A stretch of DNA of 64,000 nucleotides from Marinobacter sp. SS13-12 (GTDB taxonomy: Bacteria; Pseudomonadota; Gammaproteobacteria; Pseudomonadales; Oleiphilaceae). Of the stretch, positions 36,161 to 43,919 are shown in pieces (position 1 is the stretch's first letter; each line of letters starts with the position of its first letter). The position numbers were made by a program, and so were the translations under genes. The DNA lies in contig NZ_JASSUA010000001.1 in assembly GCF_030227115.1 (NCBI RefSeq), forward strand, positions 1,612,001-1,676,000. The letters run 5' to 3'. A model generated the notes under the pieces. That model saw nothing but the letters and a program-made list of their open reading frames with translations, was not told the DNA's origin and searched no databases.

Positions 36161-37620
36161 TGGCTGCGCTCCTTCATCCGTTCGTGGAGGGTTTTGGCGG
36201 CCAGCTTCGGAGCTGTACGGTATTGTGTCCAGCCGCCGATCTTACCCGGCTGCAGTTTGCGAAAACGTGCGCCCAGGGCGGTGCCCAACCGGTAGATCCC
36301 TGGCCGGGCATGCATCCAGCTCCAGCCTTTCCAGATCATGGCTTCCACGGCGCCGCGCTTGGCGCCATGGCCAGCAACCTTCGCGGGGTGCACCATATCA
36401 CCGTCCACGGATTCCTGGCGCAGGCGCACCAGCAGGTCCGGGATGGGAATCTTCACCGGGCAGACTTCGCCACAGGCGCCGCAAAGGCTGGAAGCCGTGG
36501 GCAGGTGCCGCCCTTCGTCGAGGCCCACCATGTGGGGCATCAGGATCGCGCCGATGGGGCCAGGGTAGGTGGTGCCGTAGGTATGGCCACCCACACGGGT
36601 ATAGACCGGGCAATGGTTCATGCAGGCGCCACAACGGATGCAGCGCAGGGTGTCCAGCAGTTCGTCGTCCTGGTAGATGGTGGAGCGGCCATTGTCCACC
36701 AGCACTACATGGACCTCTTCCGGTCCGTCCAGCTCATCAGCCTTGCGGGGGCCGGAAATCATGTTGAAGTAGGTGGTGATGTGCTGGCCGGTGGCCGAGC
36801 GGGTCAGCAGTGCCAGCAGGGCGGTCACGTCCTCCAGGTTGGGCACCACCTTCTCGATGCCGGTCACGGCAATGTGGCAGGGCGGCACGGTTGTGGTCAT
36901 ACGCCCGTTGCCTTCGTTCTCCACCAGGCACAGGGTGCCGGTTTCGGCAACGGCGAAGTTCACGCCGGAGACGCCCACATCCGCATTCATGAATTTCTCG
37001 CGCAACTGCAAACGGGCACTGGCGGTCAGGTATTCCACATCGTGGGACAGGTCGGTGCCGGTCTTGTTGTGCAGGAGCTGGGAAATCTCTTCGGTGTTCT
37101 TGTGAATCGCCGGCATGATGATGTGAGACGGCGTTTCGTCAGCAAGCTGCACGATGTATTCGCCCAGATCCGACTCCAGGGCCTCAATACCCTGTTCCTC
37201 AAGGTAATGGTTCAGCTCCATTTCCTCGGACACCATGGACTTGCCCTTGATCACGCTCTTGGCGTTCCGGGCCAGACAAATGTCCCGCACGATCTCGCAG
37301 GCCTCGTCACCATCGGTGGCCCAGTGCACGGTAATGCCGTTCTCGGTCAGTTTCTGTTCCAGCTGCTCCAGCAGGTCCGGCAGGTTGGCCAGCGCCCGCA
37401 GGCGGATATTGGCCCCCAGATCCCGCAGGGTCTCCAGGTCCCAGCCCTCGAACGCGGACTTGCGCTTGGTCATCAGCCCGTCCATCGCCTTGCGGAAGTT
37501 CTGGCGAATCTGCGGGTTATGGATGGCCGCCCGGGCGCGCGGGTGGAATTCCTTTACATCGATGTGATGGGCGGAGTGCTGTGAGGAGTGCTGTGAGGAG
37601 TTCTGTGCTGTTTCGCTCAT
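36157..37620 (-). CDS. lutB: L-lactate utilisation iron-sulfur protein LutB
   Basis: 487 aa. A LUD domain (about 60-300; GKSMVSEEMELNHYLEEQGIEALESDLGEYIVQLADETPSHIIMPAIHKN, GVSGVNFAVAETGTLCLVENEGNGR) precedes a ferredoxin-like part with two [4Fe-4S] motifs, CIRCGACMNHCPVY and CGACGEVCPVKIP. It passes electrons from lactate in the LutABC complex. The N-terminus carries a repetitive SSQHSSQHSAHH stretch before the conserved HPRARAAIHN, which may indicate an overlong start. It overlaps lutA and lutC by 4 bp each. Confidence 0.94.
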   Translation of the reverse strand: MSETAQNSSQHSSQHSAHHIDVKEFHPRARAAIHNPQIRQNFRKAMDGLMTKRKSAFEGWDLETLRDLGANIRLRALANLPDLLEQLEQKLTENGITVHWATDGDEACEIVRDICLARNAKSVIKGKSMVSEEMELNHYLEEQGIEALESDLGEYIVQLADETPSHIIMPAIHKNTEEISQLLHNKTGTDLSHDVEYLTASARLQLREKFMNADVGVSGVNFAVAETGTLCLVENEGNGRMTTTVPPCHIAVTGIEKVVPNLEDVTALLALLTRSATGQHITTYFNMISGPRKADELDGPEEVHVVLVDNGRSTIYQDDELLDTLRCIRCGACMNHCPVYTRVGGHTYGTTYPGPIGAILMPHMVGLDEGRHLPTASSLCGACGEVCPVKIPIPDLLVRLRQESVDGDMVHPAKVAGHGAKRGAVEAMIWKGWSWMHARPGIYRLGTALGARFRKLQPGKIGGWTQYRTAPKLAAKTLHERMKERSQ

Positions 37621-38411
37621 GAGCGTTTGCCCCCATCGCCGTTGGTGCGTTCCCAGAGAAAGCTCAGAATGTGCTGGCCGGTGACAGGCTTGTGGTTCTT
37701 CTCGGCGTAGCCGTCAATGTTCATCAGGCAGCCGCAATCGGTGGTGACGAATTCCTTGGCGCCGGTGTCCACGAGGGTGTCCACTTTTTCACTGACCATG
37801 GCGCCGGAAATCTCCGGATGACGTATGGCAAAGGTACCGCCAAAACCGCAGCACTCCTCAGCCCGTACCTGTTCCACCAGGTTGACGTTCTTCAGTTGCC
37901 CCAGCAGTTTCGGGCCCACTTCCGCCACGCCCATTTCCCGGCGCGCAGAACAGGAGGTATGCATGGCCACGGTCGTGGGCTCGCCCAGGTCATCCAGTTT
38001 GATGTGGCACACGTTCACCAGGAAATCCGTCAGCTCCCAAATCCGCCCGGCAATCTCCGCCGCCTTCACGTCGTCGGCGGTATCCTTGAACAGCGCGGGG
38101 TAGTGCTTTCGCATCATGCCGCCACAGGAACCGGAAGGCACCACAATCGGCCAGTCTTCCGGGAACAGCCCGAGCTGGGCCTTTGCAACCGCGCGGGCTT
38201 CGTCGTGGTAACCGGAGGTATAGGCAGGCTGGCCGCAACAGGTCTGGTCTTCGGGGTAGATCACCTCGATCCCTTCCCGCTCCAGTAGCTGAATGCCGGC
38301 CATGCCTGCGTCCGGGTAGAACATGTCTACCAGACAGGTGCCGTAGAAATAGACTTTGGAGGGTTTGGCCGGGTATACCTTGATGGGATCAACCATTTCG
38401 CTGCCGCTCAT
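37617..38411 (-). CDS. lutA: L-lactate utilisation protein LutA (CCG domains)
   Basis: 264 aa from the ATG at 38411 (MSGSEMVDPIKVYPAKPSKVYFYGTCLVDMFYP); a frame to 38450 is less likely. Two cysteine-rich CCG-type domains are seen, EDQTCCGQPAYTSGY and AEECCGFGGTFAIRHPEISGAMV, along with SGSCGGMMRKHYP and HTSCSARREMGV, as in heterodisulfide-reductase-like proteins. It is the first gene of lutA-lutB-lutC-eamA, all joined by 4-bp overlaps. Confidence 0.93.
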   Translation of the reverse strand: MSGSEMVDPIKVYPAKPSKVYFYGTCLVDMFYPDAGMAGIQLLEREGIEVIYPEDQTCCGQPAYTSGYHDEARAVAKAQLGLFPEDWPIVVPSGSCGGMMRKHYPALFKDTADDVKAAEIAGRIWELTDFLVNVCHIKLDDLGEPTTVAMHTSCSARREMGVAEVGPKLLGQLKNVNLVEQVRAEECCGFGGTFAIRHPEISGAMVSEKVDTLVDTGAKEFVTTDCGCLMNIDGYAEKNHKPVTGQHILSFLWERTNGDGGKRS

Positions 38412-38535
38412 CCTTATCGTTGTTAGTAACTCACAATGATAGGGCGGCAAGCCGGGTGTTGCCAGGCGACTTTATGGGAAGTTTCCGTGGAGGGGGAGGA
38501 AGGGGGCAGCGGCGCCAGGCCACTGCCCGCCAGGC

Positions 38536-38805
38536 TTATTTGACCGTCAGGCGCTCGGCGTTCTTTTCAACCGTGCGCTCGCCAATGCCCTTGACGTTGG
38601 TGAGGTCTTCGCTGGACTGGAAAGGCCCGTTGGCATCGCGATAGGCCACGATGGCTTCGGCCTTGCTCTGCCCGATGCCGTTGAGGCTGGCCAGGGTTTC
38701 AATGTCTGCGGTGTTGATATTGATGGTGGCGGGCTCAGCGTGGGCAAAACCGGCGAACAGGCTGAACAGAAGGACCATCATGGCCATAATCGGGGTGCGT
38801 TTCAT
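38536..38805 (-). CDS. ComEA-like helix-hairpin-helix protein
   Basis: 89 aa: signal peptide MKRTPIMAMMVLLFSLFAGFAHA, then ATININTADIETLASLNGIGQSKAEAIVAYRDANGPFQSSEDLTNVKGIGERTVEKN, two helix-hairpin-helix DNA-binding motifs. Periplasmic ComEA of this size binds incoming DNA during natural transformation in Gram-negatives. AGGAG precedes the ATG. The gene lies about 100 bp downstream of the predicted sRNA on the same strand. Confidence 0.9.
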   Translation of the reverse strand: MKRTPIMAMMVLLFSLFAGFAHAEPATININTADIETLASLNGIGQSKAEAIVAYRDANGPFQSSEDLTNVKGIGERTVEKNAERLTVK

Positions 38806-38904
38806 TCTAGTAGGCTCCTGAGAGTGAATTTACGTGTCTGATTATTCGTCAGGACGCAAAAGCGGCGGAGCTGATGGAGCAAGAAGCAGGAAACTGGGGA
38901 GTGA

Positions 38905-39113
38905 GAGGGGGACAAGTGCACGGACCGGAACACATTCCATGTGATCCTGAATCCGTGGCTGACCCCATGCCTGATCCTTCAGGCTTGCGCACCATCCTGT
39001 GCGCGTCTTCCCTGTGAGTCGTCCCTGTAAGCCCTGATTCCCTGGGCAACTCCTGTTCCGTGGAGTTATCTTCCCTGAGCCAGCGGTCCTTGCCGGCTTC
39101 TCATCCTTGACGC
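38905..39113 (-). ncRNA. CsrB/RsmZ-like CsrA-sequestering sRNA
   Basis: On the minus strand this roughly 210-nt stretch carries 13 GGA motifs, most as CAGGGA, CAGGAT or AAGGAT, many in hairpin loops. Clear ones are AACTCC-ACGGAACA-GGAGTT (39048-39067), GCGCAC-AGGATG-GTGCGC (38987-39004), GCCTGA-AGGA-TCAGGC (38969-38984) and CACAT-GGA-ATGTG (38931-38943). This is the hallmark of CsrB/CsrC/RsmY/RsmZ RNAs that titrate CsrA/RsmA. A -10 box TAGAAT (39124-39119) sets the 5' end near 39113, and a Gac-box-like palindrome lies about 63 bp further upstream. The 3' end is uncertain because no U-run is seen. An open frame across it has no family likeness. Confidence 0.85.
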
Positions 39114-39167
39114 TGACCATTCTACGTGGGAACGGTTATCGAGAAATCGGACATTCGCTCTGTGGTC

Positions 39168-39185
39168 TGTGCGATATCTCTTACA
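39168..39185 (-). promoter_or_regulatory. Gac box (GacA/UvrY binding site) of the sRNA
   Basis: Minus strand TGTAAG-AGATAT-CGCACA matches the Gac upstream activating sequence TGTAAG-N6-CTTACA in the first half fully and in four of six bases of the second. It is centred about 63 bp before the predicted sRNA start, the usual distance in rsmY/rsmZ promoters. Confidence 0.7.
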
Positions 39186-39226
39186 GATTTGTAATCTTCC
39201 CCGGCACCCTATAAATGAATATAGGT

Positions 39227-39952
39227 TCATGTTTTTGCGGCATTTTCCAGGCTGGACCTTGATGACGACTGGTGGGCTTCAGCGGCCTCGCGGATCTTCT
39301 CCATGGTGATCTCCCGCACGGCCTTCTGACTGATGCGGATATGGTTTGTTAACCGATCCGCCGCCTCCACCGCATGGCCGGCCCGAATGGCCTCGAGTAT
39401 TTCGGCGTGTTCCAGGTAAGTGGCATCAATCCTGTCGTCGCGGGTAAAGTCCAGCCGACGGATGATTCGCAGGCGGTCGGTGATTTCCCGGTGAATCCGT
39501 GTCATTTCCCGGTTGCCGGCGGCGCTGACCAGGTCGCAATGGAAGCTTTCATCCAGTGCTCTAACGGTGCTGCCGACTGCGCGTTCGGAGGGGTGGTCCG
39601 GGTTCCAGATGGCGGTGAGGGTTCTGACGGTCTGTGGCATTTCCTGCAACTGGCAGATCTTGTGCATCGCGGCCCGTTCGAGGGTGATGCGCAGGTCGTA
39701 GAGTTCTTCGACCTGCTGGAAGTCGAATGGCTTCACCTGCCAGCCGCTGCGGAACAGCACCTCCACGAAGCCTTCCCGCTGCAGCCGATACAGGGCTTCC
39801 CGTACGGGCGTACGGCTGGCCTTCAGGCGCGTTCCCACATCTCCCTCGCTGAATTTGTCGCCGGGGATCAGCCGAAACTCAAAGATGTCGTCCTTCAGGG
39901 CTTCATAAACCCTGTCTGCCATGGACTCTTTTCTTTTGGTGGTTGTTGCCAT
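39227..39952 (-). CDS. GntR-family regulator (FadR/FCD subfamily), probably of urea catabolism
   Basis: 241 aa. The winged helix MADRVYEALKDDIFEFRLIPGDKFSEGDVGTRLKASRTPVREALYRLQREGFVEVLFRSGWQVKPFDFQQVEELYDLRITLE is followed by an FCD effector domain with SFHCDLVSAAGNREM and the metal-ligand-like HAEILEAIRAGHAVEAADRLTNHI. It stands downstream of the urea carboxylase genes on the same strand. TTGTATAC repeats between atzF and urtA are plausible targets. The ligand is unknown. Confidence 0.87.
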   Translation of the reverse strand: MATTTKRKESMADRVYEALKDDIFEFRLIPGDKFSEGDVGTRLKASRTPVREALYRLQREGFVEVLFRSGWQVKPFDFQQVEELYDLRITLERAAMHKICQLQEMPQTVRTLTAIWNPDHPSERAVGSTVRALDESFHCDLVSAAGNREMTRIHREITDRLRIIRRLDFTRDDRIDATYLEHAEILEAIRAGHAVEAADRLTNHIRISQKAVREITMEKIREAAEAHQSSSRSSLENAAKT

Positions 39953-40123
39953 GCTCGTTCCTTTGTCTGCGGGGCCTCTTGGTTTGGTGCTTGGCCTCTG
40001 GGGCCGGCTGGCGGGGTGAGGGTTTCAAAACTCGGGTAGAGCCCAGGCCAGGATTAAGCACCTGTCTCCGCTCCAAACATAGTTTTTCTTCAAACCGCAG
40101 TCACTCAAGCCTGGAAAAGCCGG

Positions 40124-40219
40124 TGGGGGAAGGCCTGTCACAGACTGTGCGCAGCAGGGATGCTGCGCTCAAGCCCCCATGGATGGGTTCACGGCGTGTC
40201 TGTGACAGGCCTTCCCCCA
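40124..40219 (+). repeat. Twin GGA-hairpin element, copy E
   Basis: Perfect 22-bp arms (40124-40145 and 40198-40219; TGGGGGAAGGCCTGTCACAG outermost) enclose a core that on the plus strand reads GCGCAGCAGGGATGCTGCGC, CAAGC, CCCCATGGATGGG and TTCACGGCGT. It lies in the 320-bp gap between the urea carboxylase stop and the GntR start, antisense to both. Apart from this element the gap shows only A/T- and G/C-rich spacer. Confidence 0.87.
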
Positions 40220-40272
40220 GCGGCGGCACTCCAAAGCAGGAGGCCAGCACATTAAGAGGTCAAACTCCCAAG

Positions 40273-43200
40273 CTAAACTTTGATGCTCAACAGAGGTTCG
40301 CCGGGAGTAACGGCCTTGCCGGGCTCAACATGCATGGCGCTGATCTGGCCGGCAAGTGTGGCGTTTATTTCGAATTCCATTTTCATGGCCTCGACGATCA
40401 CCAGTGGATCACCCTCTGCCACGGTATCCCCGGGCTTTACCAGGCACTTCCAGATGTTGCCGGCGATCTCCGCACTCACCAGTTCCCCGAATCGCTCGAG
40501 GTCAGACACATCCGCTTTCGGCGGTGCCTTGGCCAATTTGTCGAGTTCCGCCGCTTCACTGTCTTTCCACAGGGCCACTTCTTTGGCATAGGCTGCCTGC
40601 TGCAGTTTGCGGAAGTCGGCGATGGAGTCGGCGTTGGCGTCGAGGAAGGCCTGGTGGGTTTTGAGGTCGAAGGTTTCTTCTTCGATCTTTACTGTCAGCT
40701 GGCCGGCGCGGAACTGGTCTCGCATGTCGTCCAGTTCGGCTTCGGAAACGGGGTAGTAGCACACCTGGTCAAAGAACCGCAGCAGCCAGGGGGCGCCTTC
40801 GGCGAACTGGGGGTTTTTGAGGTATTTGTTCCAGATGGGCAGGGTGCGGCCGACCAGCTGGTAGCCGCCCGGGGAGTCCATGCCGTAGATGCACATGTAG
40901 ACGCCGCCGATACCCACGGTGCCTTCGGCGGTGTAGGTTCTGGCCGGGTTGTATTTGGACGTTAACAGGCGGTGCCTTGGGTCCAGGGGCACGGCGCAGG
41001 GGGCGCCCAGGTAGACGTCGCCCAGGCCCAGTACCAGGTATCTTGCCGAAAACAATACATCCGCCACTTCTTCCCGCGTTGCCAGGCCGTTGATGCGTTG
41101 CATGAAGTCAACGTTATTGGGCAACCAGGGTGCAGTGTCGCGGACGGACTGGCGGTATTTGTCCACCGCTTCGAGGGTGGCGGTGTCTTCGAAGGCCATG
41201 GGCAGGTGGATGACGCGGCTGCGGACTTTCAGTTCGTCCGTGGGCGGCAGGGTGGCTTCCAGGTCCAGCAGGTATTCCATCAGTGCCTGCTGCGGCAAGA
41301 TGCGGGCGTCGTATCTTAGCTGCAGGGAACGCACACCCGGGGACAGTTCCAGTAGTCCCGCGGGTTGCACATCAGCGATGGCTTCCATCAGGGCATGGAT
41401 GCGCAAACGCACGCCCAGGTCCATCACGTTGGGGCCGTATTCCAGCAATATGTACTGGTCGCCGGCCTGGCGGTAGGTGACTTCCGGGCGGCCGTCGGTT
41501 TCCTCCAGGTGGGCGAGGATGGTAGCGGACAGGCCGTTCAGCGGTGCGAGATCCGGAGCCATCAGCTTCGGCACCGGTGGCGCCATCAGGCTGTTGATGG
41601 CCAGTTCCTGGCGTTTGGACAGTTTGACGGCGGTATCGTTATCGATGGCCACGAAGCGGATAGTGTCGCCGGGTTTTACCTGGCCAACTTTCCACAGTTC
41701 CGCCTTGGCGATGGTCACCGGGCATACGAAGCCGCCCAGGCTGGGGCCGTCCTTGGTCAGGATCACGGGCATGTCGCCGGTGAAGTTGATGGAGCCGATG
41801 GCGTATTCGCAGTCGTGGATGTTGGAGGGGTGCAGGCCAGCTTCGCCGCCGTCTTCCCGGGTGAATTCGGGTTTGGGGCCGTTCAGGCGGATGCCCAGGC
41901 GGTTGGAGTTGTAGTGCACTTCCCAGTCTTGCTCGAAGAACTTCTCGATGGACGTTTCGGTGAAGAAATCCGGGGCGCCATGAGGGCCATAGAGCACGCC
42001 GATTTCCCAGTGGTCGGGATAATCCGGGATCAGGTCCGGGTCCGCCGGGGCCGGGTCGTGGGTTGGTGCCGTCGTGGTGCAGGCCGGCAGGCTGATCTGG
42101 CTGATGCCCAGCATGTCACCGGGGCGCAATGGCCGGCCGCCATGGCCGCCGAACTGGCCAAGGGCGAAGGTGGAGCGGCTGCCCAGGTACACCGGCACAT
42201 CGAACCCGCCGCGAACCGCCAGATAGGTGCGACAACCCTTGATGGCCTTACCCACCGCCAGAACCTGGCCGGCTTTTACGGTGATGGGTTTCCAGAATTC
42301 CACCGCTTTGTCGTCCAGCGTGGCTTCGGTCAGCGCACCGGTCAGGGCCACCACCGAGTCCTTGTGGAACTTCAGGCTGGGGCCGATCAGCGTTGCTTCC
42401 AGACCCGCCGCCTCAAAGTGGTTACCCACGATACGGTTGGCAATGCGGAAAGCGTAATCGTCCATCGGGCCACTCGGTGGCACGCCAATGTTCCAGTAGC
42501 CCACACGGCCGGGGTAATCCTGCACGGTGGTATAGGTACCGGGTTTGACCACTTCCGCCACCGAGGGTTTGAACTCGAAGCTCTCCAGCGCACGCGTAGA
42601 AACAATGCCATCGGCAAAGCTTTGCTGGGCCACCACCTGGCGCAGGTAATCCAGGTTGGTGGCGATGCCCATCAACCGGGTCTCTGCCAGGGCGGCTTTG
42701 AGTTTGGCCAGGGCGTCGGCGCGATCTTTGCCGTGGACGATCAGCTTGGCGATCATCGGGTCGTAGTGGGCCGAGACCTGGCTGCCGTTTTCCACCCAGG
42801 TATCGATGCGCACGCCGTCTTCCGGCCAGTGCACATCAGTCAGCTCGCCCGGGGAGGGCTGGAAGTCTTTCAGCGGGTCTTCGGCGTAGATGCGCACTTC
42901 CATGGACGCGCCGTTCAGTTCCGGCTCGAAACTGGCCAGGTCCGGGCTTTCGCCGGCGGCGATCTTCAGCATCCACTCGATCAGGTCCAGGCCGGTAACA
43001 GACTCGGTCACCGGATGCTCCACCTGTAAGCGGGTATTCACTTCCAGGAAATAGAACTCGTCCCGGTCGGCGTCGTAGATGTATTCCACGGTGCCGGCGG
43101 AGCGGTAATTCACCGACTGGCCGAGAGACACGGCCGCGTCCAGCATTTGCTGGCGGGTGGCGGCTGGCAGGTTCGGGGCCGGGGTTTCTTCCACTACTTT

Positions 43201-43905
43201 CTGGTTGCGACGTTGCAGAGAACAGTCCCGTTCACCCAGGGCGACCACATTGCCTTCGCCATCTCCGAACATCTGCACTTCCACATGGCGGGCGCGGGCG
43301 ATGAAGCGCTCCAGGAACACGCCACTGTCATTGAAGAAGCTCTGGCCCTGGCGGCGCACGGTTTCAAAGGCGTCCCGCAGTTCGGCTTCGCTGTTGCACC
43401 GGGTCAGGCCGATGCCGCCACCGCCGGCGGTGCTTTTCAGCATCACCGGGTAGCCCAGCTTGTTGGCTACGGCAACCGCTTCGTCCAGGCTGTCCAGCAG
43501 GCCGCTACCCGGTGCCAGGGGCACGCCGGCGGCTTCCGCCAGTTCCCGGGCCCGGTGTTTCAGGCCGAACTCGCGCATCTGGGTTGGCGTGGGGCCGATG
43601 AACACAATGCCTTCGGCCTCACAGGTTTCCGCGAAGTCGGCGTTCTCAGAAAGAAAGCCGTAACCGGGAATGATGGCCTCGGCACCGGTCTGTCTGGCGG
43701 CGGCGAGTATCTGCGCCTTGTCGAGATAGGTTTCGCTGGCGCCGTTGCCTGTCAGGGCGACCGCTTCATCGGCCGTTGTCACATGCAGGCTGTGGCGGTC
43801 TTCATGGGAATGCACGGCCACGCTGGCAACGCCCATGGCCTTGAGGGTACGGATGGTGCGAACGGCGATTTCACCGCGGTTGGCGATCAGTACTTTGCTG
43901 AACAT
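40273..43905 (-). CDS. uca: Urea carboxylase (biotin-dependent)
   Basis: 1210-aa multidomain enzyme that makes allophanate from urea, bicarbonate and ATP. It starts with a biotin carboxylase (about 1-450: MFSKVLIANRGEIAVRTIRTLKAMG, MLKSTAGGGGIGLTRC, EVNTRLQVEHPVTE). The KipA-like carboxyltransferase part follows (SVAEVVKPGTYTTVQDYPGRVGYWNIGVPPSGPMDDYAFRIANRIVGN), then a KipI-like part and a C-terminal biotinyl domain with EAMKMEF. Allophanate hydrolase lies 14 bp upstream on the same strand. Related enzymes act on guanidine, but no carboxyguanidine deiminase genes or guanidine riboswitch are seen, and urea transport genes are divergent. Confidence 0.94.
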   Translation of the reverse strand: MFSKVLIANRGEIAVRTIRTLKAMGVASVAVHSHEDRHSLHVTTADEAVALTGNGASETYLDKAQILAAARQTGAEAIIPGYGFLSENADFAETCEAEGIVFIGPTPTQMREFGLKHRARELAEAAGVPLAPGSGLLDSLDEAVAVANKLGYPVMLKSTAGGGGIGLTRCNSEAELRDAFETVRRQGQSFFNDSGVFLERFIARARHVEVQMFGDGEGNVVALGERDCSLQRRNQKVVEETPAPNLPAATRQQMLDAAVSLGQSVNYRSAGTVEYIYDADRDEFYFLEVNTRLQVEHPVTESVTGLDLIEWMLKIAAGESPDLASFEPELNGASMEVRIYAEDPLKDFQPSPGELTDVHWPEDGVRIDTWVENGSQVSAHYDPMIAKLIVHGKDRADALAKLKAALAETRLMGIATNLDYLRQVVAQQSFADGIVSTRALESFEFKPSVAEVVKPGTYTTVQDYPGRVGYWNIGVPPSGPMDDYAFRIANRIVGNHFEAAGLEATLIGPSLKFHKDSVVALTGALTEATLDDKAVEFWKPITVKAGQVLAVGKAIKGCRTYLAVRGGFDVPVYLGSRSTFALGQFGGHGGRPLRPGDMLGISQISLPACTTTAPTHDPAPADPDLIPDYPDHWEIGVLYGPHGAPDFFTETSIEKFFEQDWEVHYNSNRLGIRLNGPKPEFTREDGGEAGLHPSNIHDCEYAIGSINFTGDMPVILTKDGPSLGGFVCPVTIAKAELWKVGQVKPGDTIRFVAIDNDTAVKLSKRQELAINSLMAPPVPKLMAPDLAPLNGLSATILAHLEETDGRPEVTYRQAGDQYILLEYGPNVMDLGVRLRIHALMEAIADVQPAGLLELSPGVRSLQLRYDARILPQQALMEYLLDLEATLPPTDELKVRSRVIHLPMAFEDTATLEAVDKYRQSVRDTAPWLPNNVDFMQRINGLATREEVADVLFSARYLVLGLGDVYLGAPCAVPLDPRHRLLTSKYNPARTYTAEGTVGIGGVYMCIYGMDSPGGYQLVGRTLPIWNKYLKNPQFAEGAPWLLRFFDQVCYYPVSEAELDDMRDQFRAGQLTVKIEEETFDLKTHQAFLDANADSIADFRKLQQAAYAKEVALWKDSEAAELDKLAKAPPKADVSDLERFGELVSAEIAGNIWKCLVKPGDTVAEGDPLVIVEAMKMEFEINATLAGQISAMHVEPGKAVTPGEPLLSIKV

Positions 43906-43919
43906 GGTGTGGAATCTCC

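Noticed and set aside
38842..39120. Open frame of about 92 codons on the minus strand across the GGA-rich region.
   Set aside because: Composition and repeats follow RNA hairpins, not a protein family. It starts near the predicted RNA 5' end and has no ribosome site.
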